Source: Erysipelatoclostridium sp. AM42-17 (GTDB lineage: Bacteria; Bacillota_I; Bacilli_A; Erysipelotrichales; Coprobacillaceae). Taken from it: a stretch of DNA of 64,000 bases. Of the stretch, positions 1 to 8,665 are shown one piece after another. Location of the stretch: NCBI RefSeq assembly GCF_003480255.1, contig NZ_QUIN01000007.1, positions 1 through 64,000 on the forward strand, given 5' to 3'. The notes under the pieces are model-generated. The model was not told where the DNA came from. It saw only the letters and a list, made by a program, of their open reading frames with translations, and made no database searches. Numbering within the stretch: position 1 is the first letter of the stretch; every line of letters starts with the position of its first letter. The position numbers and the translations under genes were made by a program.

Positions 1-52
1 TACCAATACTATTTTTGTTTAAAACTAAAATATCAGATTATTTTAAATACTC

Positions 53-86
53 AAAGTAATAATCGTTTTTGATTATTACTTTTTTT
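53..86 (+). terminator. Rho-independent terminator of a gene upstream of the window
   Basis: A 12-bp stem (AAAGTAATAATC / GATTATTACTTT) with a six-base loop is followed directly by a T run. It probably ends a plus-strand gene that lies to the left of the window. Confidence 0.7.
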
Positions 87-114
87 ATGATAAAATCAAC
101 ATTTTTATTGACCA

Positions 115-143
115 TTACGTTACGTTATGGTTTATGATATAAT
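115..143 (+). promoter_or_regulatory. Probable rfbA promoter with flanking inverted repeat
   Basis: A perfect -10 box TATAAT lies at 138-143. Seventeen bases upstream is only a weak -35 (TTACGT). A better TTGACC at 108-113 is too far away (24 bases). GTTACG (119-124) and CGTAAC (144-149) form an inverted repeat around the -10 box, which could be an operator. That role is inference. Confidence 0.5.
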
Positions 144-164
144 CGTAACAAAGGAGGAGCTTAT

Positions 165-1046
165 ATGAAAGGTATCGTATTAGCCGGAGGATCAGGAACA
201 AGACTATATCCTCTAACACAAGTAACAAGTAAACAATTATTACCAATTTATGACAAACCAATGATTTATTATCCATTAAGTATCTTAATGAATGCTGGTA
301 TTAAAGATATTTTAATTATCTCAACACCAGATGACACTCCAAGATTTAAAGAATTACTTGGTGATGGACATCAATTTGGTATTTCTCTTCAATATAAAGT
401 ACAACCATCTCCAGATGGTTTAGCTCAAGCTTTCATTTTAGGTGAAGAATTCATCAATGGTGAAGCTTGTGCCATGATTTTAGGAGATAATATTTTCCAT
501 GGTCATGGTTTATCAAAAAGACTTAGAAGAGCTGCTAGTAAAGAAGAAGGTGCAACAGTATTTGGATATTATGTTGATGATCCTGAAAGATTTGGGGTTG
601 TTGAATTTGATGAAAATGGTAAAGCTGTATCATTAGAAGAAAAACCAGCTCAACCTAAATCTAACTACGCTGTAACTGGCTTATATTTCTATGATAAAAA
701 CGTTGTTGAATATGCTAAACAAATTAAGCCATCGGCTCGTGGTGAATTAGAAATTACTGACTTAAATAAAATCTACTTAGATAAAGGTAACTTAGATGTA
801 GAATTATTAGGTCAAGGATTTACATGGTTAGATACAGGAACACATGAAAGTTTAGTTGATGCTACTAACTTCGTTAAAACTGTAGAAACACATCAAAATA
901 GAAAAATTGCATGTTTAGAAGAAATTGCTTATAATAACGGATGGATTTCCAAAGATGAATTAAATAATGCTTATGAATTGTATAAAAAGAATCAATACGG
1001 TAAGTATTTAAAAGATGTCATGGATGGAAAATTTATAGATCAATAA
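165..1046 (+). CDS. rfbA: Glucose-1-phosphate thymidylyltransferase
   Basis: Joins dTTP and glucose-1-phosphate to make dTDP-glucose, the first step of dTDP-L-rhamnose synthesis in the cytoplasm. The N-terminus has the nucleotidyltransferase signature [13 protein letters not shown] (about residues 6-18), followed by [25 protein letters not shown] (about 106-113) is the metal-binding region and [17 protein letters not shown] is typical of RmlA. At 293 aa it has full family length. AAAGGAGGAG lies just before the ATG. It is the first gene of a tight rfbA-rfbC-rfbB operon, so the product feeds cell-wall or capsule rhamnose. Identity is very secure. Confidence 0.97.
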   Translation: MKGIVLAGGSGTRLYPLTQVTSKQLLPIYDKPMIYYPLSILMNAGIKDILIISTPDDTPRFKELLGDGHQFGISLQYKVQPSPDGLAQAFILGEEFINGEACAMILGDNIFHGHGLSKRLRRAASKEEGATVFGYYVDDPERFGVVEFDENGKAVSLEEKPAQPKSNYAVTGLYFYDKNVVEYAKQIKPSARGELEITDLNKIYLDKGNLDVELLGQGFTWLDTGTHESLVDATNFVKTVETHQNRKIACLEEIAYNNGWISKDELNNAYELYKKNQYGKYLKDVMDGKFIDQ

Positions 1047-1062
1047 AAAAGGAAGTAATAAA

Positions 1063-1638
1063 ATGAAAGTTATTGAAACAAAAATCCCAGGTGTTTTAAT
1101 TGTCGAAACTGATGTTTTTGGTGATCATCGTGGATATTTTACAGAAACATATTCTAAACCAAAATATGAAAAACTAGGAATTACAGTTGATTTTGTACAA
1201 GACAATATGTCATTTAGTGCACAAAAAGGAACTTTAAGAGGTTTACATTGGCAAAATCCTCCTTATGCACAATCTAAACTTGTATCTTGTACTAAAGGTA
1301 AAGTTATTGATGTAGCCGTTGATATCCGTAAAGGAAGTCCTACTTTTGGTCAATGGGTATCGGTTGAATTAAGCGCTGAAAATCATCGTCAATTCTTTAT
1401 TCCTCAAGGTTTTGCTCATGGATTCTTAACATTAACTGATGATGTGGAATTCAGATATAAAGTAGACAATATCTATAATAAAGAATCTGAAGGTGGTATG
1501 CGTTATGATGATCCTACTGCAAATGTTGATTGGGGATCATTATTAAATGGTATTGAACCAGTATTATCACAAAAAGATCAAACTGGTCCTACATTAGAAA
1601 ATTCTAATAATCAATTTGTATATGAAGGAGATAAATAA
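1063..1638 (+). CDS. rfbC: dTDP-4-dehydrorhamnose 3,5-epimerase
   Basis: Epimerises dTDP-4-keto-6-deoxyglucose at C3 and C5. The cupin-type RmlC fold is visible in FGDHRGYFTETY, the conserved QDNMSFSAQKGTLRGLHWQ (catalytic His in GLHWQ, about residue 62), KGKVIDVAVDIRKGSPTFGQW and FIPQGFAHGF. Length of 191 aa is normal. It lies 16 bases after rfbA and its TAA is directly followed by the rfbB start, so the three genes are one transcript. The order A-C-B places this third-step enzyme between the first- and second-step genes, which is common. Confidence 0.96.
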   Translation: MKVIETKIPGVLIVETDVFGDHRGYFTETYSKPKYEKLGITVDFVQDNMSFSAQKGTLRGLHWQNPPYAQSKLVSCTKGKVIDVAVDIRKGSPTFGQWVSVELSAENHRQFFIPQGFAHGFLTLTDDVEFRYKVDNIYNKESEGGMRYDDPTANVDWGSLLNGIEPVLSQKDQTGPTLENSNNQFVYEGDK

Positions 1639-2673
1639 ATGAAAATTTTAGTAACAGGTGGAGCTGGTTTCATTGGTGGAAACTTTGTTCATTATATGGT
1701 TAACAAATACCCAGAAGATATGATTGTTAACTTAGATTTATTAACTTATGCTGGTAACTTAGAAACTTGTAAACCAGTAGAAGGTAAACCAAATTATAAA
1801 TTTGTTAGAGGTGACATTGCCGATCGTCAATTCATCTTTGATTTATTTGAAAAAGAAAAATTTGATGTTGTTGTTAACTTTGCTGCTGAATCACATGTAG
1901 ATAGAAGTATTGAAGATCCTGAAATCTTTGTTAAAACAAATGTTATGGGAACAACAACTTTATTAGATGCTTGTAATAAATATGGAATTAAAAGATATCA
2001 TCAAGTATCTACTGATGAAGTATATGGTGATTTACCATTAGATCGTCCAGATTTATTCTTTACAGAAACAACACCATTACATACTTCTAGTCCATATAGT
2101 TCATCTAAAGCTTCTGCAGATTTATTTGTATTAGCTTATCATCGTACTTTTGGACTTCCAGTAACAATCTCTAGATGTTCTAATAACTATGGTCCTTACC
2201 ATTTCCCAGAAAAATTAATTCCATTAATGATTTCTAGAGCTTTAGCTGATGAAGCATTACCAGTATATGGTAAAGGGGACAATGTGCGTGACTGGTTACA
2301 TGTTTATGATCACTGTGTTGCAATCGACTTAATTGTTAGAAAAGGACGTGTTGGTGAAGTATACAACGTAGGTGGACATAACGAAAGAACAAACTTAGAA
2401 GTTGTTAAGACTATCTTAAAAGCATTAGGTAAACCTGAATCTTTAATTAAATTTGTTGAAGATCGTAAAGGACATGATAGAAGATACGCTATTGATCCTC
2501 ATAAATTAGAAACTGAACTTGGATGGAAACCAAAATATAACTTTGATACAGGAATCCAACAAACTATCCAATGGTATTTAGATAACAAAGAATGGTGGCA
2601 AAATATTCTTTCTGGAGAATATCAAAATTATTTTGATAAAATGTATGTACAAAAAGGAAGAGTAGAAGAATAG
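1639..2673 (+). CDS. rfbB: dTDP-glucose 4,6-dehydratase
   Basis: NAD-dependent short-chain dehydrogenase that converts dTDP-glucose to dTDP-4-keto-6-deoxyglucose. The Rossmann motif GGAGFIGGNF is at residues 7-16. FAAESHVDRSI, the catalytic STDEVYGDL with its D-E pair, YSSSKASADLF (YxxxK) and SNNYGPYHFPEKLIPL are all present. The length of 344 aa is as expected. It begins immediately after the rfbC stop and is followed by a strong terminator. The fourth gene, rfbD (dTDP-4-dehydrorhamnose reductase), is not next to it, so either it lies elsewhere or another 6-deoxysugar is made. Confidence 0.97.
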   Translation: MKILVTGGAGFIGGNFVHYMVNKYPEDMIVNLDLLTYAGNLETCKPVEGKPNYKFVRGDIADRQFIFDLFEKEKFDVVVNFAAESHVDRSIEDPEIFVKTNVMGTTTLLDACNKYGIKRYHQVSTDEVYGDLPLDRPDLFFTETTPLHTSSPYSSSKASADLFVLAYHRTFGLPVTISRCSNNYGPYHFPEKLIPLMISRALADEALPVYGKGDNVRDWLHVYDHCVAIDLIVRKGRVGEVYNVGGHNERTNLEVVKTILKALGKPESLIKFVEDRKGHDRRYAIDPHKLETELGWKPKYNFDTGIQQTIQWYLDNKEWWQNILSGEYQNYFDKMYVQKGRVEE

Positions 2674-2681
2674 TATTACTT

Positions 2682-2707
2682 AGACCAGATTATATCTGGT
2701 CTTTTTT
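2682..2707 (+). terminator. Terminator of the rfbACB operon
   Basis: Perfect 9-bp stem AGACCAGAT / ATCTGGTCT with a 3-base loop and a T run, starting 9 bases after the rfbB stop. Confidence 0.9.
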
Positions 2708-2767
2708 ATTTTATCTATGCCAATAAATTCACAAAGTAGTATAATAAAGGTATAGGAGATGACAAAA

Positions 2768-3724
2768 ATGAATAATAAAAAAGTAGCATGTGTAGGGAGT
2801 GGTGTCATTGGTTCCAGTTGGGCCATTTGTTTCGCCTTAAAAGATTTAGATGTTGCTGTATACGATATTAATGATGAGGTTTTAGCTAAGGCTAAAAACA
2901 TCATCCATGATAATTTAGAAATTCTAAAAGAAAATCATGTTTTAGACGAGACAAGATTAAAAGAAGTTGAAAATCATATTACCCTTACAACTTCAATGGA
3001 AGAAGCCGTTAAAGATGCTTTCTTTATTCAAGAATCAGCACCTGAACATTATGATGTTAAACATCAAGTGGTAGAAGAAATTGAAAAATATTGTTTAGAT
3101 GATGCGATTATTGCTAGTTCTACATCAGGACTCTTAGTAAGTGAAATTGCTAAATATGCTAAACATCCTGAAAGATTTGTTGGTGGGCATCCTTACAATC
3201 CACCTCATCTTATTCCTTTAGTTGAAATTACTAAAGGTGAAAAGACAGATGAAAAGTATGTTCAACAAACGAAAGAATTTTATACTTCTGTCAATAAAGA
3301 ACCCGTTGTCTTACAAAAAGAAGCTTTAGGATTCATTTGCAATCGACTTCAAATGGCTCTTTATCGTGAAGTATGCCATTTAGTAGAAAGTGGCGTTTGT
3401 AGTGTAGAAGATGCTGATAAAGCCGTTACTTTTGGACCAGGTATCCGTTGGGGTATTATGGGACCATCCCTCATTTTCCATTTAGGTGGAGGCGCTGTTG
3501 GTATTGATGGTCTTATGAATCATTTACATGACTCTATTAACCTTTGGTTAAATGATATGGCTGACTTTAAGGAATTTCCTGAAGATTGGCCAAACAAAGC
3601 AAGAACCGGAGTTGAAGAAGCAATGAAAAACAGAGATCCTCAAATCGGTAATGATGAAGAATCTCTTAAACAATATCGTGACCATATGCTCATTGAATTT
3701 CTAAAACTTCATCATAAACTATAA
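2768..3724 (+). CDS. 3-hydroxyacyl-CoA dehydrogenase family (carnitine/gulonate dehydrogenase-like)
   Basis: NAD-dependent oxidoreductase of the HAD / lambda-crystallin family. The Rossmann signature GSGVIGSSWA is near the N-terminus. ESAPE, ASSTSGLL and GGHPYNPPHLIPLVE are the pattern seen in L-carnitine and L-gulonate 3-dehydrogenases rather than fatty-acid beta-oxidation enzymes. About 318 aa is typical. An in-frame ATG at 2759 abuts AGGAG directly, so the ATG at 2768 (nine-base spacing) is the likelier start. It is a monocistronic gene between two terminators. The family is secure and the substrate is unknown. Confidence 0.85.
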   Translation: MNNKKVACVGSGVIGSSWAICFALKDLDVAVYDINDEVLAKAKNIIHDNLEILKENHVLDETRLKEVENHITLTTSMEEAVKDAFFIQESAPEHYDVKHQVVEEIEKYCLDDAIIASSTSGLLVSEIAKYAKHPERFVGGHPYNPPHLIPLVEITKGEKTDEKYVQQTKEFYTSVNKEPVVLQKEALGFICNRLQMALYREVCHLVESGVCSVEDADKAVTFGPGIRWGIMGPSLIFHLGGGAVGIDGLMNHLHDSINLWLNDMADFKEFPEDWPNKARTGVEEAMKNRDPQIGNDEESLKQYRDHMLIEFLKLHHKL

Positions 3725-3729
3725 TAAAA

Positions 3730-3765
3730 AAAGATTTATGACTTACCATCATAAATCTTTTTTCT
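3730..3765. terminator. Bidirectional terminator
   Basis: An 11-bp stem AAGATTTATGA / TCATAAATCTT (3731-3741 and 3749-3759) has A residues on the left and T residues on the right. It can therefore end both the plus-strand dehydrogenase and the convergent minus-strand MdoB-like gene. Confidence 0.85.
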
Positions 3766-5273
3766 TATTCAAATTGATATATCTCTTTATTTAAGTACTC
3801 AGAGCTTTTAGATATTTCTTGTTCAATATAGCTTGTTGAGTATTTTTCTATTACGGTTGGTAATTTAGAAAACAAATTCGTCCCTAAACCTAACTTATTC
3901 CCTTTTACCTCAAATCCCATCGCCGCTAACGTAGTAGGATACATATCCATTTGTGTAAATTGTCTATTTTTATTATTAACCGCTTGTATCTTACTATTAA
4001 TAAAACAATTATATGTTGTCCTTTGATATGTACTGTCTACATCATTAACATAATCTTGAGCCATCGTTTGATGATCACCAACAAGAATGATGGTTGTATT
4101 TTCATACCAAGATTGTTGCTTACACCATGTTATAAAATCATTAACTTGCTTAGATTGACAAGCATAGATATTTTCATATCTATTTTTATATGTACACGGA
4201 CATTGCTTACATAACATCCCACTAGGCATGTGACAATCTATTGTAGCCATCGTAAAGTTAAATTTTTGTCCTTTAGCAGCTAACATACCTAATTCATTTC
4301 TTGCTACTTCTAATAATTTATGATCATTAATTCCCCAAGAACAGTAATCATCATCTTTTAAATCATAATTACTTTTAATCGTGTCCAAATCTACTATTTG
4401 ATATTGTCCATGTTGATTAAACATATGATTTGTTCCGGCAAAAGAACTCTTACTTCCTATTAACAATTCTTGATTATAGCCTTGCTCTTTTAAAACATCA
4501 CCAATCATTTTAGCACCTGGCATAAACTTAGTAAATTTATCCATATTATTAGCTAGTTCTGCTTTTAATGGTAAACCTGATGATTGGGCTACCATTGATC
4601 CTATTGTCCAGGTACTTCCAGTAAAAGCAATCGCACCCCCTAATTTATCAGTATTAGAAAAATTAAGGTTTTCATTAGCAAGTTGTGTTAATTCAGGTAA
4701 ACAATTAACATCTTTTACACCACCATTATTTTTATCCATAAAAGTATTTTCATAGGACTCTAAATAAATATAAATCAAATTATTCGTTTCATTACCACTT
4801 ATTTCAACACTTTGAGGATTAGCATAAATCAGTTTCTCATCACCGTCTTTAGCTACATTCTTTTTCTTTTTAGGCTTTTGTTCATAAATATACGTTGTTT
4901 CTTTTTGATTTTGAATATAAGCAACAATATGATATTGACACTCTACATTAACCAAAGACCCTACTAAAACCACTATTCCCACTACCCAAATATAATGTAG
5001 CCAAGAATAATGTTTACGTTTATAAATATAAATAACAACTAAAGTAATGAGTATTGTTGCGAGAACACTTGTTGCTAAACACCAAGACAACCAACTATAA
5101 ATAACAGAGCTATCCGTTCCTGCTGTCGGTGCCAACAATGTAAAAATCATCGAATCAACAGATGTTTTACCAAACATCTTTACCGCCCATAGTGTGGATA
5201 CACTAAGTAATATTCCTAAAAATAAGAACAAGTCAAAAAAGATTAATTCTATTTTAATTCTTTTATTTTTCAT
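3765..5273 (-). CDS. LTA-synthase/MdoB-like phosphoglycerol transferase
   Basis: Membrane-anchored sulfatase-fold enzyme expected to move phosphoglycerol onto a surface glycopolymer or glycolipid. The first 120 residues hold about three transmembrane segments, followed by a basic linker and the extracellular sulfatase domain. YLESYENTF supplies a metal-binding Glu, GSTWTIGSMVAQ the probable nucleophile Thr, and VGDHQTM the Asp-His pair. WTIGSMVAQSSGLPL followed by a Cys-containing segment resembles E. coli MdoB (OpgB) more than classical LtaS. A paralog with the same motifs lies on the same strand at 12890-14308. It sits beside two LCP genes, consistent with a teichoic-acid-like polymer role. 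Substrate is inferred. Confidence 0.85.
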   Translation of the reverse strand: MKNKRIKIELIFFDLFLFLGILLSVSTLWAVKMFGKTSVDSMIFTLLAPTAGTDSSVIYSWLSWCLATSVLATILITLVVIYIYKRKHYSWLHYIWVVGIVVLVGSLVNVECQYHIVAYIQNQKETTYIYEQKPKKKKNVAKDGDEKLIYANPQSVEISGNETNNLIYIYLESYENTFMDKNNGGVKDVNCLPELTQLANENLNFSNTDKLGGAIAFTGSTWTIGSMVAQSSGLPLKAELANNMDKFTKFMPGAKMIGDVLKEQGYNQELLIGSKSSFAGTNHMFNQHGQYQIVDLDTIKSNYDLKDDDYCSWGINDHKLLEVARNELGMLAAKGQKFNFTMATIDCHMPSGMLCKQCPCTYKNRYENIYACQSKQVNDFITWCKQQSWYENTTIILVGDHQTMAQDYVNDVDSTYQRTTYNCFINSKIQAVNNKNRQFTQMDMYPTTLAAMGFEVKGNKLGLGTNLFSKLPTVIEKYSTSYIEQEISKSSEYLNKEIYQFE

Positions 5274-5298
5274 ACTTTTCTCCTAGTTAAAGAGAGAA

Positions 5299-5323
5299 AA
5301 TAAGGATAAATAAATTTATCCTT
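5299..5323 (-). terminator. Terminator of the first LCP gene
   Basis: Stem AAGGATAAA / TTTATCCTT (5302-5310 and 5315-5323) overlaps the stop codon of the minus-strand LCP gene. On that strand it is followed by ATTTTC, so it is moderate in strength and some readthrough into the MdoB-like gene is possible. Confidence 0.6.
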
Positions 5324-6827
5324 ATTGTAAACCTTTAACATCACTTTTTGTTATTTTTTCATCAGCTTCAATTTTATTGATGACTTCAATAATTCTGTTC
5401 AATCTTTTTTCATCAGGTACCATTGTATAAACACTTTGTCCCGGCATTGAATAAGTCTTCGTTGTCTTATGCCCTTCTCCTGATACTTGAACATTAAACA
5501 TTTGCCAACTTCCACCATCATCAATTTGTTTATTAACTAAAGCTTTAATATCATCAGAAGCCATATTCGTTTCAAAGCATCCTTCTACTGCTGAAAGAAT
5601 ATTATTATAGTTAGTAATAATTTGTGGTGATAATGCTTTTTTAATCATTGCTTTTAATAAACGTTGTTGATTTTGTCCACGGTCAAAATCACCACGAGGT
5701 AAAGCATATCTTTCTCTAACAAAGCATAATGCCTGATCACCATTTAGTTCATTTAAGCCTTTATTAATTCGATAATGCCCGTGCATAGTTGTAAAATTAT
5801 ATGGTGAATCTATTGTCACTCCACCTAAAGCATCAATGATATTAGTAATGCCACTAAAGTTTGTTTTAGCATAATAGTTAACATCTAACTCCAAGAAATC
5901 TTGAATTGTTGAAATGGTTTCATCAATACCATACATAGCCGAATGGGTCAATTTATCCATCTTCCCATTTTTATGAAGATTGACTTCCGTATCACGAGGA
6001 ATAGAGACCATCAATATTTGATGATTAACAGGACTCACACAAACAAGTAAGTTAACATCCGTACGTGATATCGTAGAAACTGTACCATAAGTATCAATAC
6101 CTGTAACATAAACAATAAATGGCTTTTTCGTTACATTCGTATCTTTCATCACATTATTGATTCTTTCTTTTGTTTCTACTTTAAATAAACTTCTTAAATT
6201 TTCATCTAACCCATCATGATGCGTTTCAAGCAATGACATATAAGCTTGATCAACAACAATCACTTTCACTTTACCATCAACTAAAGCATCGCCCAATTTA
6301 GCATAAGTTTTATAATCTTTGGTTTTAATCTTCGATCCTAACTTATCTTCAGCTTTAGATAAAGCATTATTGATTGAAGATGTGCCTCTTTCACTTTGAA
6401 TTCCTACTGTCTCTCCTTTTAAATCATCTAAACTTTTAATCGAGCTATCATTCATTGCATAAATGGAGATCACACGAGTTTCTAAAAATGATCCGGTAAT
6501 ATTAGACAAAAAAGAATTTCCTTTAGCAATCATCACAGATGTATAGCCTAAAACGACACTGATAATCAAACAAAGTAATTTACTAAAAACCACTCTTGAT
6601 CCTTTTCCATACTTTCTCTTTCTTTTTATTCCCGAACGAATAAATAAGTTCATCATAATAAATAATAAAACTATCACTCCAACTAAAATCATATAATACT
6701 TAGTTGGTAACATCTTTAATATATAAATATATGCCAAAAAGATAATTGACATAATCAGTTGTATAAATAGTAATACCCTTTTAGATAACAGTTTCGCAAA
6801 GAAACCTTTCTTCTTATGCTTAGCCAT
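5322..6827 (-). CDS. LCP (LytR-CpsA-Psr) glycopolymer transferase with binding-protein-like insert, copy 1
   Basis: LCP enzymes attach teichoic-acid-like or capsular polymers to peptidoglycan outside the membrane. The N-terminus is basic with three predicted membrane helices in the first 105 residues. Residues of about 118-225 (SIKSLDDLKGETVGIQ..., KVIVVDQAYMSLL) look like one lobe of an SBP_bac_3 solute-binding protein. The LCP domain (about 235-400) has the Arg of SIPRDTEV and the FVRERYALPRGDFDRGQNQQ segment. The neighbour at 6951-8480 has the same architecture and is clearly a tandem paralog. It has its own promoter and terminator. Confidence 0.9.
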   Translation of the reverse strand: MAKHKKKGFFAKLLSKRVLLFIQLIMSIIFLAYIYILKMLPTKYYMILVGVIVLLFIMMNLFIRSGIKRKRKYGKGSRVVFSKLLCLIISVVLGYTSVMIAKGNSFLSNITGSFLETRVISIYAMNDSSIKSLDDLKGETVGIQSERGTSSINNALSKAEDKLGSKIKTKDYKTYAKLGDALVDGKVKVIVVDQAYMSLLETHHDGLDENLRSLFKVETKERINNVMKDTNVTKKPFIVYVTGIDTYGTVSTISRTDVNLLVCVSPVNHQILMVSIPRDTEVNLHKNGKMDKLTHSAMYGIDETISTIQDFLELDVNYYAKTNFSGITNIIDALGGVTIDSPYNFTTMHGHYRINKGLNELNGDQALCFVRERYALPRGDFDRGQNQQRLLKAMIKKALSPQIITNYNNILSAVEGCFETNMASDDIKALVNKQIDDGGSWQMFNVQVSGEGHKTTKTYSMPGQSVYTMVPDEKRLNRIIEVINKIEADEKITKSDVKGLQ

Positions 6828-6851
6828 AATTTCACCTCTTACATACCCTTA

Positions 6852-6880
6852 ATCATATCATAAAGCATTGTTTCATTCAA
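6852..6880 (-). promoter_or_regulatory. Promoter of LCP copy 1
   Basis: On the minus strand TTGAAT and TATGAT are separated by exactly 17 bases, about 25 bases before the start codon. AGAGGTGAAA supplies the ribosome site. Confidence 0.65.
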
Positions 6881-6908
6881 TTCATACAGCATAGATAACA
6901 TAATTAGA

Positions 6909-6946
6909 CAAAAAAAGTCAACAGGCTATTTTACCCATTGACTTGA
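6909..6946 (-). terminator. Terminator of LCP copy 2
   Basis: Outer stem AAGTCAA / TTGACTT, with further GGG/GCC pairing inside, is followed on the minus strand by seven T residues. It begins just after the stop of the 6951-8480 gene. Confidence 0.8.
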
Positions 6947-6950
6947 TATC

Positions 6951-8480
6951 CTATTCAGCATCTGTATCTGTATTTGAATCATTACCTAAACCTTTAACAT
7001 CTTTATCTGTTAATTTATCACCATTTTCAACACGATCAATTAATTTCTTAATTTTTCTTACATAACTTTGATATGGTTTCATAACGTAGATTGTTGATCC
7101 TGGCATTGAATAAGTTTGATCAGTTTGATATCCTTCACCACTTACTTGAACATTAAAGATTTCCCAATCAGCATTATCATCTAATTGCATATTAATTAAT
7201 GATTTCATTTCATCAGATGTCATATTTGTTTCAAAACATCCTTCAATAGCTGATAAGATAGTTTCAAAGTTTGTAATAATCTTTGGTGACATTGCTTTAC
7301 TTAACATCGCTTTTAATAATTTTTGTTGATTTTGTCCACGAACAAAATCTCCAGCTAAGAAAGCATGTCTTTCTCTAACAAAGCATAATGCTTTGTCCCC
7401 ATCCATATCTTGTTCACCTTTAACGATATGATAATTACCATGTAAAGTTGTAAAATCATAATCAGAATTAACCTTAACACCACCTAAAGCATCAACGATA
7501 TTCGTAATACCACCAAAGTTTGTTCTGGCATAATAGTTAATATCCGTACTTAAGAAATCTTCAATAGTAGAAATTGTTTCTTCTACTCCATAAATACCAG
7601 TATGTGTTAATTTATCCATTTTACCATTTCTATGTAAATTAATTTCACAATCACGAGGAATACTAATCATTAAAATTTGTTTTGTATTAGGATTCACTGT
7701 AACAACTAAGTTAACATCACTTCTAGATACTGTTGAAACACTACCATAAGTATCAATACCTGTAATATAAACATTAAATGGTTTTGTTGTTACATCAGTA
7801 ACTGATGTGGTAACTGACTTAGCCTTCTTTTCAAATTCATATGTTTTAACAATTCTTGTTTCTTCATCAAAACCTTCATGATTTAATTCAAGCATAGATT
7901 TATATTGATTTCCTACCACAATAGCGTCAACTTCATTATTATATAAAGCATCTGCTAATTCACTATATTTATCATATTTAGTGTAATTTTGTGTATCAAT
8001 ATCATCTTCTAATTTAGCGAGTGCTTTATTTAAAGTTGCTTTTTCTTGTTCATAAGAAATACCAAATTTCTTACCTTTTAAATCTTGCAAAGAAGCACTA
8101 CCATATTTTCCATCTTTTAACACAATAACATTAATAGCGTATTTTTGTGTTGTAGTTTGTACATTATCAAAGAAAGAATTTCCTCTTACCGCAAAAGTGC
8201 TAGCTACAACTAATAAAATAGAAACAAGTAAACTTAAAATCTTTGAAATAATTGTTCTTTTACTTCTTTTTCCTGCTTTAATTTTCTTTTTACCAGTTTG
8301 AATAATAATCCAAAATAAAGCAATCAAAACTACCAAAACAGCTACAAGAGCAATAAAATATTTTGTGGGCAATAGTTTAGTTTTATAAACTAAATATCCA
8401 AACATTCCTGATGCAATAACTTGTAAAATAAGTACAAGTGCACGTGATGTCATAAACTTAATAAATTTGTTTTCTTTCAT
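6951..8480 (-). CDS. LCP glycopolymer transferase with binding-protein-like insert, copy 2
   Basis: A second LytR-CpsA-Psr enzyme with the same order as its neighbour: three N-terminal membrane helices, a binding-protein-like segment (SASLQDLKGKKFGIS, DAIVVGNQYKSML), then the LCP catalytic domain with SIPRDCEINLHRNGK and LCFVRERHAFLAGDFVRGQNQQ. The 509-aa length exceeds a minimal LCP protein because of the extra domain. The C-terminus ends in an acidic DSNTDTDAE tail that copy 1 lacks. Separate promoter and terminator suggest the two copies are expressed independently. The family call is secure; the acceptor polymer is unknown. Confidence 0.9.
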   Translation of the reverse strand: MKENKFIKFMTSRALVLILQVIASGMFGYLVYKTKLLPTKYFIALVAVLVVLIALFWIIIQTGKKKIKAGKRSKRTIISKILSLLVSILLVVASTFAVRGNSFFDNVQTTTQKYAINVIVLKDGKYGSASLQDLKGKKFGISYEQEKATLNKALAKLEDDIDTQNYTKYDKYSELADALYNNEVDAIVVGNQYKSMLELNHEGFDEETRIVKTYEFEKKAKSVTTSVTDVTTKPFNVYITGIDTYGSVSTVSRSDVNLVVTVNPNTKQILMISIPRDCEINLHRNGKMDKLTHTGIYGVEETISTIEDFLSTDINYYARTNFGGITNIVDALGGVKVNSDYDFTTLHGNYHIVKGEQDMDGDKALCFVRERHAFLAGDFVRGQNQQKLLKAMLSKAMSPKIITNFETILSAIEGCFETNMTSDEMKSLINMQLDDNADWEIFNVQVSGEGYQTDQTYSMPGSTIYVMKPYQSYVRKIKKLIDRVENGDKLTDKDVKGLGNDSNTDTDAE

Positions 8481-8509
8481 AATTAACCTCCTCGGTTGAT
8501 TTCTTGTTT

Positions 8510-8538
8510 ATCATAGCATAATCGACATTTTATAGCAA
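8510..8538 (-). promoter_or_regulatory. Promoter of LCP copy 2
   Basis: Minus-strand TTGCTA and TATGAT are 17 bases apart. They sit about 30 bases upstream of an AGGAGGTT ribosome site and the start codon. Confidence 0.65.
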
Positions 8539-8546
8539 ATGAACAC

Positions 8547-8579
8547 AAAAAAACAGGCACCTAGGAAGCCTGTTTTTTG
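8547..8579 (-). terminator. Terminator after srtB
   Basis: Stem AAAACAGGC / GCCTGTTTT with a nine-base loop and T runs on both sides. It lies downstream of srtB on the minus strand, before the promoter of the next gene. Confidence 0.85.
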
Positions 8580-8665
8580 TAGTATTTGATATTGTTGGTA
8601 AGAGTTATATTTCTTATTACCAAATACTTTTCTAGTATACTATAAATTATTTTATGTGACTAGCC

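Noticed and set aside
3951-4214. Plus-strand 87-codon frame antisense to the MdoB-like gene
   Set aside because: It lies wholly within a gene with intact catalytic motifs and has no promoter or ribosome site.
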